Shown: piece by piece, positions 10,186-18,052 of the stretch | Position numbering within the stretch: the stretch's first letter is position 1 | Layout of the letters: every line of letters begins with the position of its first letter | Origin: Shewanella profunda | Lineage (GTDB): Bacteria > Pseudomonadota > Gammaproteobacteria > Enterobacterales > Shewanellaceae | Assembly: GCF_023283765.1 (NCBI RefSeq) | Contig: NZ_JAKILG010000001.1 | Span: forward strand, 157,736 to 221,735 | Reading direction: 5' to 3' | DNA: 64,000 bases | The notes under the pieces: model-generated | The model's database searches: none | What the model saw: only the letters and a program-made list of their open reading frames with translations | What the model was told of the DNA's origin: nothing | Program-made: the position numbers and the translations under genes

Positions 10186-10713
10186 TTATTGCGGTAGAAC
10201 TTGGATTAAACTCAGCTCGTTATTGGCTTTTGCGCCGTAGATCTGAATCGCGACTTTAATTTGTGCCACTGAACCACTTGGATCCTGCTCCGACCAATCT
10301 AAGCCTGCTATCTCAAATTGATATTGACCGCTGGTCACTTCGGTTAATTTGCCGCTGCATTCACCAAGGCTTTGGCAACGATAACTTTGGGCAACATGCC
10401 AGCGTTTCCATGCCTTAGGATTAGAGGAACCCTTGTCCTTGTCTGGAAAACCAAAATAGTAAATATCATAGGTTTTTGCAGCTGTGATCACTTCTTGTTG
10501 CGCATCCGTCAGTGAAAATTGAATTGTCCCTGTACTCGAGTCAAATTGCTCGAGCTTGAGATTTATCTCAGTTGCTTCATCAATGTTTACTGTATTTTCG
10601 ACGGGAGGTGGCGGTGGTGTCGGCGGTGTTTCTTCCTCCGTATTATTGCTGTCACTGCCACATCCTACAAGCATCAGTGCCGCTAAGGTCACTGCGAGTA
10701 ATGGGTATTTCAT
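10186..10713 (-). CDS. Predicted lipoprotein, unknown function
   Basis: The N-terminus MKYPLLAVTLAALMLVGCGSD is a lipoprotein signal with the lipobox VGC. It is followed by an acidic, proline-rich linker (EEETPPTPPPPP) and a globular part of about 130 residues that I do not recognise. The ATG at 10713 has AGGGGG upstream; a GTG one codon earlier is also in frame. The 10-base gap after the split-Soret cytochrome stop indicates one operon, so the lipoprotein may work with that cytochrome at a membrane face. Function is otherwise unknown. Confidence 0.75.
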   Translation of the reverse strand: MKYPLLAVTLAALMLVGCGSDSNNTEEETPPTPPPPPVENTVNIDEATEINLKLEQFDSSTGTIQFSLTDAQQEVITAAKTYDIYYFGFPDKDKGSSNPKAWKRWHVAQSYRCQSLGECSGKLTEVTSGQYQFEIAGLDWSEQDPSGSVAQIKVAIQIYGAKANNELSLIQVLPQ

Positions 10714-10723
10714 CACAGCCCCC

Positions 10724-11545
10724 TTAATTAAAATGCCCAGTATGGCAAGTAGTGCACTCCATATCGGTTTTTACACTTGCCGCTGAGCCTAGTGTGCTAG
10801 TGCTACCATGGCAGCTTTGGCAATCTTGCGCATCGGGCGTTGGTTTACTGCCAACGAGTCCGGCGATATCTTCCCCTTGATAGGCGCGGTTCAATACATC
10901 GACTAAGTAGTAGGCCATCGAGGCGGATAAGCGATAACAGCGTTCACCTTTCTTCGCAAATGATAAGCCAGAAGCTTTCGACCAATTACTGATTGATGAG
11001 TGGCATAAAACGCTTTTTGCTTTTGATGAACTGCCGACAAGGGCCGTTTTTTCTGCGGTAGAACCAATACCTGCAACAAATTCAGCAGAGGATAAAGGTA
11101 ATGTAGTATTTTCGTAGTAGCGGAAGGTATTGGCAATGACCGCATTATTCTGACCATTAATGTTATCTAAAATATTCACTAGCATACCTATGGCATTAAG
11201 GTTGCCACAGAGCGTACCTTGACCCGTTACCCCCGCAAAACCATAGGCGGCTAATGCAGTCGGTATAGTTTTGAACTTGTCGGCATCTGCACTATTGGAC
11301 TGGGCTAGCATAGTCACAACGGCGTGAAAAACTTGGTGCATACAACCACCACCGGTTTCATAGGCCAATTTTGCGGTTGCCATAGGATCGAGTGGCACAT
11401 ATTTGAGTTTTTCACCTATAGCTAATTGATATTGACCATCGGCATTGGTCGCAGCGAGAACTGAGGTTCCCATAAGAGTGGCGCCCGCTGCAGCGGTGCT
11501 AATACCGATAATACGGGTTAATGCTTGGCGTCGATTCATGCTCAT
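10724..11545 (-). CDS. Tat-exported split-Soret diheme cytochrome c
   Basis: The N-terminus carries a twin-arginine motif (NRRQALTRI) and a hydrophobic stretch ending in AAT, so it should be exported folded with cofactor. The C-terminal 40 residues contain two heme c motifs, CQSCH and CTTCH. The middle has scattered cysteines in GGGCMHQVF, LCGN, VLCHSS and ERCYR, the C_GCxxG_C_C-like pattern of split-Soret cytochromes, which probably hold an Fe-S cluster. Members of this family are dimeric diheme proteins whose physiological role is unclear. It is first in a two-gene operon with a lipoprotein and divergent from a ToxR-type regulator. Confidence 0.82.
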   Translation of the reverse strand: MSMNRRQALTRIIGISTAAAGATLMGTSVLAATNADGQYQLAIGEKLKYVPLDPMATAKLAYETGGGCMHQVFHAVVTMLAQSNSADADKFKTIPTALAAYGFAGVTGQGTLCGNLNAIGMLVNILDNINGQNNAVIANTFRYYENTTLPLSSAEFVAGIGSTAEKTALVGSSSKAKSVLCHSSISNWSKASGLSFAKKGERCYRLSASMAYYLVDVLNRAYQGEDIAGLVGSKPTPDAQDCQSCHGSTSTLGSAASVKTDMECTTCHTGHFN

Positions 11546-11987
11546 CTTCTATGTCCTCTATGTAATTACTTTTATTTATCAAATGGTAAAGCAACATTGG
11601 TGAGATGAGTTTAGGGCTTAGGAGGATAAATATTGTGATTTGTAGAGAAGGATATTTGACTGGGAAATATCAGCAAAATAGTCAAAATATGATTGATTTT
11701 ATATGACGATAATTAACCTTTTAATTAATTAAATCGAATGCATGCTGACTTATATCACTCTATTTGTTGTATTTATGTAAATTTAAATGCATTTGTTGGT
11801 AATTTCTACGGTGTAAAATCGGATTTATCCCTGTGAGCCAAGGCAAATTTTCATCCAATTGGATCTGACCTGAGGTGTGTTTCACGAAATTAAACTATTT
11901 GCACTCTTTGGGTTAGCAAGATCACAGTAATAATTAGATATCTTGCATAGACTTAACCCTGTACTTTTATGAGCTTGAGGGGATGTT
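11546..11987. promoter_or_regulatory. Divergent control region: split-Soret operon / ToxR-type regulator
   Basis: This 442-base AT-rich region separates the two divergent operons and holds no credible ORF. A 7-bp inverted repeat, GATATTT/AAATATC with a 7-base loop, lies at 11651-11671 and could be an operator. No convincing -35/-10 pair or CRP/FNR site was found by eye. Confidence 0.4.
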
Positions 11988-12731
11988 ATGCAATTGGGAG
12001 GTTGCTGGTTTGATCGAGATCGGGGTTTGCTTGTCGAGCAGTCCCGAGATGAGTCATGGCATCTTCCGCGTGCCGAACTACAGGTATTAAGTTTACTTGT
12101 GGAGCATCAAGGAAAACTCGTTTCTAAGCATGTGCTTAAGACAGGAGACGGCGCACATCCTCCCTTAACTGATACCTCAGTTGCAAGGGCGGTGTTTATG
12201 CTCCGCTCCTTTTTGGGTCCTCAGTATGAAAGTTTAATAGAAACCGTCAAAGGACAAGGTTACTTACTGCATACTTCCTATAGCCAACTGCCTAGACATC
12301 TTCACCATACAGGATTGCTCTCATTCTCTTGGTGGGGAGTGTCGTTACTTTTTGGTCTGATGTTAGCGGTTTCCCTCTTTTATATCAGCCGGATTGACCA
12401 TAGCATACCGACTGAACCCTTAATGTCGACTGAGCTACCCCTTGAATCAGGTCAGCATATTCGTTTGTATTTATATGCCAATTCAAAAACCAATAATACC
12501 TTGTTATTTGAGTTAGGCGAACGCTTAGGGCAAGGACTTATCGCTTGTAGACGCAGTGATTGGGCTGACGTTTATACCTCTTTATCCCATGATAAGCAGT
12601 TGTTTTATATAACACTACGAGGTCATAAGCTTGGGCAGTCTGTTATCCGTAATATCAAGATTGCGGATCTTAGGAGGCCTAAGGAGTTTATTGATGCTCA
12701 GTGGCTACAGGAGGTTGGGATCTGTGGCTAA
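11988..12731 (+). CDS. ToxR/CadC-type membrane-bound transcriptional regulator
   Basis: Residues about 1-97 look like a winged-helix OmpR/PhoB-type DNA-binding domain: an N-terminal strand pair, a helix pair with LLVEHQGKLVSK, a recognition helix with TDTSVARAVFMLRSFLG, and the terminal wing VKGQGYLL. There is no receiver domain. One membrane segment follows at about 110-133, then a periplasmic part of about 110 residues. This is the architecture of ToxR, CadC and TcpP, which sense periplasmic conditions and activate from the membrane. It overlaps the next gene by eight bases. The divergent split-Soret operon is the obvious candidate target, but that is inference. Confidence 0.85.
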   Translation: MQLGGCWFDRDRGLLVEQSRDESWHLPRAELQVLSLLVEHQGKLVSKHVLKTGDGAHPPLTDTSVARAVFMLRSFLGPQYESLIETVKGQGYLLHTSYSQLPRHLHHTGLLSFSWWGVSLLFGLMLAVSLFYISRIDHSIPTEPLMSTELPLESGQHIRLYLYANSKTNNTLLFELGERLGQGLIACRRSDWADVYTSLSHDKQLFYITLRGHKLGQSVIRNIKIADLRRPKEFIDAQWLQEVGICG

Positions 12732-13254
12732 CTGGCTAAAGTGGACGATTAATCTGCTGATCCTATCCGCATTGATTGCGGCCTGTGGTGTGATTTACCT
12801 GCAATCAGTCTCGAATAAAGCGGTGATCTTTAACTGCAGTTCAGAACTGTATGATCGCAACGATAATGCCCAAGATGATGGAAAGTTTTATTTATTAGTC
12901 GATGTGCTCATTTCTGCGAGTAATGCGCAAATTAACTACCGTTACTTTCATCTTGATGGCACTAGCGCAGGTATGCTTTTAATGCAGGGTGAAGTACAGA
13001 GTATGAAACCCAACAGCATGACCTATAATGTGTCGGTCAAAACCAAAACAGAATCCGAGGATGTGGCAAAAAAAGATTGGCCAGAACACATGAAATATCT
13101 TTCATACATCAGCAGCTTACATTTTAGTGAATCCGGCACGCATAATCTCAGTATTCAGATACTCGACAGCGATGCTAGCCAAGACTACGCTGTGGTGTTG
13201 TTTCAACCTAGCAATACTGTTTGTGGCTGCCGAATCGTCAATAGCCGAATTTAA
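12724..13254 (+). CDS. Small single-pass membrane protein, possible partner of the ToxR-type regulator
   Basis: I place the start at the GTG 12724 because AGGAGG (12709-12714) precedes it by nine bases. Earlier in-frame starts would lie well inside the regulator gene. The resulting 176-residue protein has a short cytoplasmic start (ANWLKW), one membrane segment (LLILSALIAACGVIYL) and an exported domain of about 145 residues rich in strands, with cysteines in FNCSSE and CGCR. Size, topology and the eight-base translational overlap match ToxS/TcpH-type effector proteins that stabilise membrane regulators. I see no clear sequence match to ToxS, so this is an analogy of layout. Confidence 0.75.
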   Translation: MANWLKWTINLLILSALIAACGVIYLQSVSNKAVIFNCSSELYDRNDNAQDDGKFYLLVDVLISASNAQINYRYFHLDGTSAGMLLMQGEVQSMKPNSMTYNVSVKTKTESEDVAKKDWPEHMKYLSYISSLHFSESGTHNLSIQILDSDASQDYAVVLFQPSNTVCGCRIVNSRI

Positions 13255-13349
13255 TCAGTGTATTTGGTTGGGTTTCAGTTTAGATTATGTTTTATCCCCA
13301 TTGGTTTACAACTGCTTAGCCCCACACAGTGAGGGCATTAAAGGTCTTT

Positions 13350-14753
13350 GTGTCTAAGATTCGTGTCAAACAAGAAGAATCCCTCTCCATTAAGTTCAGC
13401 CACCAGATGGAAAAAGGGGATAGCCGTCAGCTCGATCTCTATTTCTTTCTACCAAAGGAGATGGGTATAGGTTCGCGCACGTTAGATGAAGAAGAGTACT
13501 ATTACAGTTCGATAGTTGGCCGTCGCTCCTATTACTCTGAAGGCCTGCATTTACCTTTAGTACAAGGTCGTTTTGCCAGTTTAAATCGGCGAACTGTGGA
13601 AGAGTTCAGGTTGTATCTCAACCTGTTTGCCTATCAATTTGCTGTCGCAGTTGAAAATGATGTGAAAGAACTTCATCAGATTACCGATGTGGCGCATTTT
13701 TACCTCGCCCTCGAAGAGCTATGTGAGCAAATTGGTTTGTTATTGAAGAAGTTTCGCCGTAATGAGCCAGGGGATCCTAAGTGGAAATCCTACTTTGAAA
13801 ATGCCGATAACTACCTTTCTTGGTTCTGTGAGCAGCAACTGCTTAAAGTGCTTGCCCATGCGACTCGAACGAGCGATTTTTCCGATATCCAAGAACGAGT
13901 CTTAACACTTTGCCGCAATGAGTGTGCATACCGTGATGCGAATAATTACAACTCGGCGCAAACTAAACAGGATCCTAATCGTATTTCAAACAAGATGTTG
14001 TTATTGCGTCGTTTGATCCAACAAGGGGTTGTGCTTAAGGAAGAGCTAAAGCCACTAGGCATTGGCCTTAAAAAGTTTACCACCGGTTTAGCAACTGCCT
14101 TAGTGATGTTAGTGGTATCGGCATTAATCATTAAAGCCCAGGGGGCTTTTAGTGGTTTTACTATTGCGTTAGTACTGACGTTAGCGGTGATTTATGGCTT
14201 TAGGGAAATCTTTAAGGATGATGTGCGTAATGCCATGTGGCGATTTATTCAACGTGGACGACCCCGTTGGAGCAGGATTTTGCGGGACACCACAAGTCAG
14301 GCCGTCATCGCGAAACAGTTAGTATGGCTAGAATTTATGCGTCAGCAGGATTTACCTGAGAAGGTGAGTGAAATCCTAAAACATAGGCGTAGCCAAAATA
14401 AAATCGATGCCGAAATCCTGCATTATAAAATTGCCACTAAGGTTAACCAGAGTGAATTTCAGGCCGGTTATTCGACCATTCAGGAACAGGTCAATTTCAG
14501 TTTTGTACCCTTTGCCCGTTACTTAGAACGGGGCAAGGCAAAAATTTACAAGGAAGTCGAAGGTAAGGTTAGCCATGGATCTGTCGAACGCCGCTATCAA
14601 GTTAACTTAATTTTAGTGTTGCGTGAGGGCCGCGAGGAGCCACAATATACCCGTTATAAGATCACCATGAATCGCTCTGCCATTATTGAAATTACGCAGA
14701 GCCAACTTTCTGATGCTATTAACTCACCAGCAATCAAGGCTGATGACGAGTAA
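13350..14753 (+). CDS. Uncharacterised two-TM membrane protein
   Basis: I do not recognise this family. The protein (about 467 residues) has a large soluble N-terminal part rich in charged and aromatic residues, then a pair of membrane segments at about 242-290 (GLATALVMLVV and IALVLTLAVIYG). The C-terminal part of about 170 residues contains strand-like sequence (RRYQVNLILVLREG). Both candidate starts are GTG. The one at 13350 has AAAGG five bases upstream, while 13329 has no clear ribosome site. It lies 95 bases after the membrane-partner gene, possibly in the same transcript, and its 3' end overlaps the opposing gene by 20 bases. Confidence 0.7.
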   Translation: MSKIRVKQEESLSIKFSHQMEKGDSRQLDLYFFLPKEMGIGSRTLDEEEYYYSSIVGRRSYYSEGLHLPLVQGRFASLNRRTVEEFRLYLNLFAYQFAVAVENDVKELHQITDVAHFYLALEELCEQIGLLLKKFRRNEPGDPKWKSYFENADNYLSWFCEQQLLKVLAHATRTSDFSDIQERVLTLCRNECAYRDANNYNSAQTKQDPNRISNKMLLLRRLIQQGVVLKEELKPLGIGLKKFTTGLATALVMLVVSALIIKAQGAFSGFTIALVLTLAVIYGFREIFKDDVRNAMWRFIQRGRPRWSRILRDTTSQAVIAKQLVWLEFMRQQDLPEKVSEILKHRRSQNKIDAEILHYKIATKVNQSEFQAGYSTIQEQVNFSFVPFARYLERGKAKIYKEVEGKVSHGSVERRYQVNLILVLREGREEPQYTRYKITMNRSAIIEITQSQLSDAINSPAIKADDE

Positions 14754-16971
14754 AGGCTTGGCCAATGTTTTGATCATTATTTTGCTTTGCGCGTTTGAGT
14801 GCGATTTCAGCATTGCTGAGATATTGTTCTAAAGTTTGGCCTTCCTTATAACCTGCAATGCCGATAGTGATCCCTTCACCTAGTCCGTTACTATTTAACT
14901 TTTCCATAGTGTTAAGCGCAAAATGATGGGCTTGGGTCGCATCGGTATTGGGTAAGATGACAATAATCTTACCGAGTTGCCAGTGTAGAATTTGGTAACT
15001 TGCTGGTATTTCAAGTAATAGCTGTACTTCTACTTCCTGTTGGCGGGTTTCGAGCTGATCGATATCGCTCATATGGCTCAGCATTCCCTCTGGATTGATA
15101 TCCATCAGCAACAGGCTGGAAAGATTACGGCTCTGTGGTGCTAAAGAAGTAAAATAGCGTTCTAAATCAGATAGATTGAGTAAAATAGTACTGCGGTGAG
15201 GCACATAGTTTCGTGGCTCAGCACCGTGAATACGATCCGCAGCTTGCTCTAACGTGCAGATAATAAAGTTAATTTCGCCATCGGCGGCGACATGACCCTT
15301 AAGTGTTGCTTGCAAGCAATTTGAGTGACGCAGATTAGGTGAGCAAAGAATTTGACCTTGCCACTGGCCTTGCATGCTGATTTGTGCCGTGATCCGTTGC
15401 CACTGATTACCTATATCATTGGCAAGCAGTGTCGCTAGATCATGGTTGAGTTCACCATTAAGCTGCATAAGACTATCGAATACAGGATTGACCTTAATGA
15501 GTTTTCCATTGGCATCCGTCAGCGCAGTTGCAACCGTATTATCACAGAGCAAATCACTTAAGAAGGCTTGTTGCTTAGTGGTAATAAGCTCACTAATGTC
15601 AGTGAGCGTCACCAATAAATGGGGTAAACCTCTGCCAACACGCGGCGCTTGGCGTATTTGAGCTCGTAGCGTTGGGCCTCCAATGCTTTCGAGTGAGAGC
15701 TCACCCGACCATTCTCCTTGTCTATACACTTGGTCCATCATTTGGGCGTGGGTGACATCATCTAGGCAAAGGGTTCTTTGTAAGCTACGGTCAGTCATCT
15801 CATCGAGGGGCACTAAGGTCCATTCAGATGCTCTGGCATTGGCGCTAATGATCCTCGCTTGGTCGTTGGCGAGTATAAAACCTATATCACTGTTAAATAA
15901 ACCATTAGCAACATCGATACTGTACTGGCGTGACCGTTGTTGAAGGCGATACATATGACTCAGTAATATAACCCACGCGGCCAGTAAGGTGAGTATTAAT
16001 GCAGCGACTATCACAATGTTTTGCCATTGCGCAAAGCGTGCCGCGATATCAGCATGACGAATATAGGAAAGTAAAAAGTATTGACGGCGAGTCTCCTGCT
16101 GCGCCGTTAATTCAACTTTAAGATAGACAAAGGTTGCCTCATCACCATGGAATTGACCAAAGTTATTCATGGACATTTCCCGCCACAGAGCAGGATTACT
16201 CTGGCGTAGGCTAGCGCCTAGGGTTTCTGGCATATTAGCAAGTGGAGCGAGATTGCTCATACCCGCATAAAGTAACCCTTGGGTATCAAGCACTAACATC
16301 GGAGATTTGTCACTCGAAAATGCAGGTTTTATTGTCTCAAGCATTTGCACCATTGAATCATAGGCAATGAGGTATCCCATCGAACCCTGATCGGGTTTTT
16401 CGAGCCAAGCCATTTGATACATATAAGGTTCTAACATTCCGTCCAGGGGAACAAATTCGAGCGGTGAAGTATAAACCGCTCTTCCCCCCATGCTACGGCT
16501 AGTTTCAAGTAGTGAGGGGGGTAATGCATCTCTACTGAAGTTCGATTGTGTTGAAAATTTATAATTGCCTTGGGGATCAAACAAGCTAATGCCGAGTAAC
16601 TCCGGAATATGCTGTACGAGTTCTTGCCAGCTTTCCTGTAATTTTTTTTGCTGCGCTGTAGTGGGATTTTTTAGGTACTGTTTAAGTAACTCATCTTTGG
16701 CAAACAATTGGGTTCTAAATTGTTGAAAGGCGACTTTATCTGTAATTAAGGTGCCAATGGTTTGCAGCTCACTATATCGCTGGGTTGCCCATTCTTCTTG
16801 GAGGCGACGCTCACCTAAAGTAATAATAAGGTTAGTTATTATAAGCATGCAAATCAATAACATGGATAATTGGCTTGCAACGGCCAATAGGCGTTGATGG
16901 GACCAATGCTGTCCTTGAGTCAATGTGAGTCGCGGTGCTAGGTTGTGTATGCTTGGGGTTTGCTTCAGCAT
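14734..16971 (-). CDS. Membrane sensor with PAS domains and degenerate GGDEF domain
   Basis: There is a membrane segment at about 32-52, a periplasmic sensor region of about 270 residues, and a second segment near 322-342 (IVIVAALILTLLAAWVILL). Two PAS-like modules follow (around IGFILANDQARIISAN and ATALTDANGKLIKVNP). The C-terminal ~130 residues fold like a GGDEF domain and end with the typical GITIGIAGY and AEIALKRAKQ segments. Where active diguanylate cyclases have GGDEF, this protein has LGKII (in HWQLGKIIVILP). It is therefore probably not a c-di-GMP synthase but a signalling or binding protein. No EAL domain is present. Confidence 0.8.
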   Translation of the reverse strand: MLKQTPSIHNLAPRLTLTQGQHWSHQRLLAVASQLSMLLICMLIITNLIITLGERRLQEEWATQRYSELQTIGTLITDKVAFQQFRTQLFAKDELLKQYLKNPTTAQQKKLQESWQELVQHIPELLGISLFDPQGNYKFSTQSNFSRDALPPSLLETSRSMGGRAVYTSPLEFVPLDGMLEPYMYQMAWLEKPDQGSMGYLIAYDSMVQMLETIKPAFSSDKSPMLVLDTQGLLYAGMSNLAPLANMPETLGASLRQSNPALWREMSMNNFGQFHGDEATFVYLKVELTAQQETRRQYFLLSYIRHADIAARFAQWQNIVIVAALILTLLAAWVILLSHMYRLQQRSRQYSIDVANGLFNSDIGFILANDQARIISANARASEWTLVPLDEMTDRSLQRTLCLDDVTHAQMMDQVYRQGEWSGELSLESIGGPTLRAQIRQAPRVGRGLPHLLVTLTDISELITTKQQAFLSDLLCDNTVATALTDANGKLIKVNPVFDSLMQLNGELNHDLATLLANDIGNQWQRITAQISMQGQWQGQILCSPNLRHSNCLQATLKGHVAADGEINFIICTLEQAADRIHGAEPRNYVPHRSTILLNLSDLERYFTSLAPQSRNLSSLLLMDINPEGMLSHMSDIDQLETRQQEVEVQLLLEIPASYQILHWQLGKIIVILPNTDATQAHHFALNTMEKLNSNGLGEGITIGIAGYKEGQTLEQYLSNAEIALKRAKQNNDQNIGQAFTRHQP

Positions 16972-17009
16972 GGGCCGATTATGTGTTTATGAGCCATTAA
17001 TTCGGCTAT

Positions 17010-17037
17010 GTTAACACGAAAGAGTTAACACGAAAGA
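17010..17037. repeat. Tandem 14-bp duplication
   Basis: GTTAACACGAAAGA occurs twice head to tail without mismatch, upstream of the PAS/GGDEF gene. It may be simple slippage or a pair of regulator half-sites. Confidence 0.8.
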
Positions 17038-17068
17038 ATTGTTCCGCCGTGTAAATGGATGGAGAGTC

Positions 17069-17143
17069 ATGCCTAAAACAGTCGGATTTCTACAACCGAC
17101 TCACTTGCGAGCCTTGGCACAGTATTGTCTTCTATTGATTTAA
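17069..17143 (+). CDS. Possible 24-residue small protein
   Basis: An ATG preceded by GGAGAG (4-5 bases away) opens a 24-codon frame beginning MPKTVGFLQP and ending TAA. It lies on the strand opposite both neighbouring genes. The same DNA contains an AGTCGG/CCGACT hairpin (about 17080-17101), which may be the real feature. Only conservation of codons between relatives could decide. Confidence 0.2.
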   Translation: MPKTVGFLQPTHLRALAQYCLLLI

Positions 17144-17158
17144 CCAAGTTTAGTTAAA

Positions 17159-17866
17159 TTAACCAAGCGCACCTAAGATCCTGTGTTTAAAATCGCAACC
17201 ATTTGCAAGCACTTGTTCACGGCAGAGATCAATATCGACGCCTTCTAACCCCTCAATAGCAGATACTTGTACTGTTTCAATATAATGTGGCGCTAGGGCG
17301 ATAAAGGCATTTACGGCGGTATAGGAATCGGCCAATTTGGGGCGGCAATGTTGGTTATAGGCAGCCTCATTATCCGCATTGAGCGAAATCGATAGGCTGT
17401 CTACACACTCGGCTAATTCGGGCAAAATATTACGGCGATGGACAAGATTACCTAGGCCGTCGGTATTGACTCGTACTCGACCACCCCTTTGTTTGATCTC
17501 TTTGGCTACGGCTATTAGGGTCGGTAGATTTAATGTAGGTTCACCGTAACCACAGAAGACATATTCCTCAAAATCATGGACATTGCCTAGCAATGGGATA
17601 ATTTCTTCTGGTTTTGGCTGGTGGCTTAAGGCCAGTTGATATTCATGGATCTGCTTACTGCCATTATGTTTTGGGCAGAAAACACAGCGTAGGGTGCAGC
17701 GTCCCGTGATATTGAGATAGCGGCTTTTACGGATATCGTAGACTAAGGTTTCAGTCGCACAGGTTTCATTTGTGCACACTTCTTGGGTGACATTACCATT
17801 GGGTAATGTTTCAGTGGCTTTTATATGAGCCTCGTTCCTGATCTTGGGAGGGATTGAATTCGGCAT
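17159..17866 (-). CDS. Radical SAM protein, unknown substrate
   Basis: The [4Fe-4S]-binding triad CTLRCVFC (Cys57, Cys61, Cys64) marks a radical SAM enzyme, which cleaves S-adenosylmethionine to start radical chemistry. The GEPTLN segment after CGYG is the typical SAM-contact motif, and VNTDGLGN follows on a later strand. At 235 residues it is a minimal barrel without an added C-terminal cluster domain. A short N-terminal part has a CTNETC cysteine pair. It resembles the small radical SAM proteins associated elsewhere with TatD nucleases, but no tatD is nearby. The substrate is unknown. Confidence 0.85.
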   Translation of the reverse strand: MPNSIPPKIRNEAHIKATETLPNGNVTQEVCTNETCATETLVYDIRKSRYLNITGRCTLRCVFCPKHNGSKQIHEYQLALSHQPKPEEIIPLLGNVHDFEEYVFCGYGEPTLNLPTLIAVAKEIKQRGGRVRVNTDGLGNLVHRRNILPELAECVDSLSISLNADNEAAYNQHCRPKLADSYTAVNAFIALAPHYIETVQVSAIEGLEGVDIDLCREQVLANGCDFKHRILGALG

Positions 17867-18008
17867 AATATAAATTCTATTTGCTTGCTACGATGACTTG
17901 CAGCGAGTTTAACTAAAGCCCTTAAGGATAACTGCCACTTAGATCGCAACTTTGGTTTTCATAAAACACAGTCAATACGATTGGTATAAGTTGAATAGAA
18001 TCAAGCGT

Positions 18009-18035
18009 AAAAAAAGAGAGCTTAGGCTCTCTTTT
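18009..18035 (-). terminator. Terminator of the RND operon
   Basis: A perfect 10-bp stem AAAAGAGAGC/GCTCTCTTTT with a 4-base loop is followed by a T-run on the minus strand, 18 bases past the transporter stop. Confidence 0.88.
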
Positions 18036-18052
18036 ATCGAGGTTCGTCCAGT

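Noticed and set aside
10556..10786. Glycine-rich plus-strand ORF
   Set aside because: It is the shadow of the proline-rich linker of the lipoprotein on the other strand.
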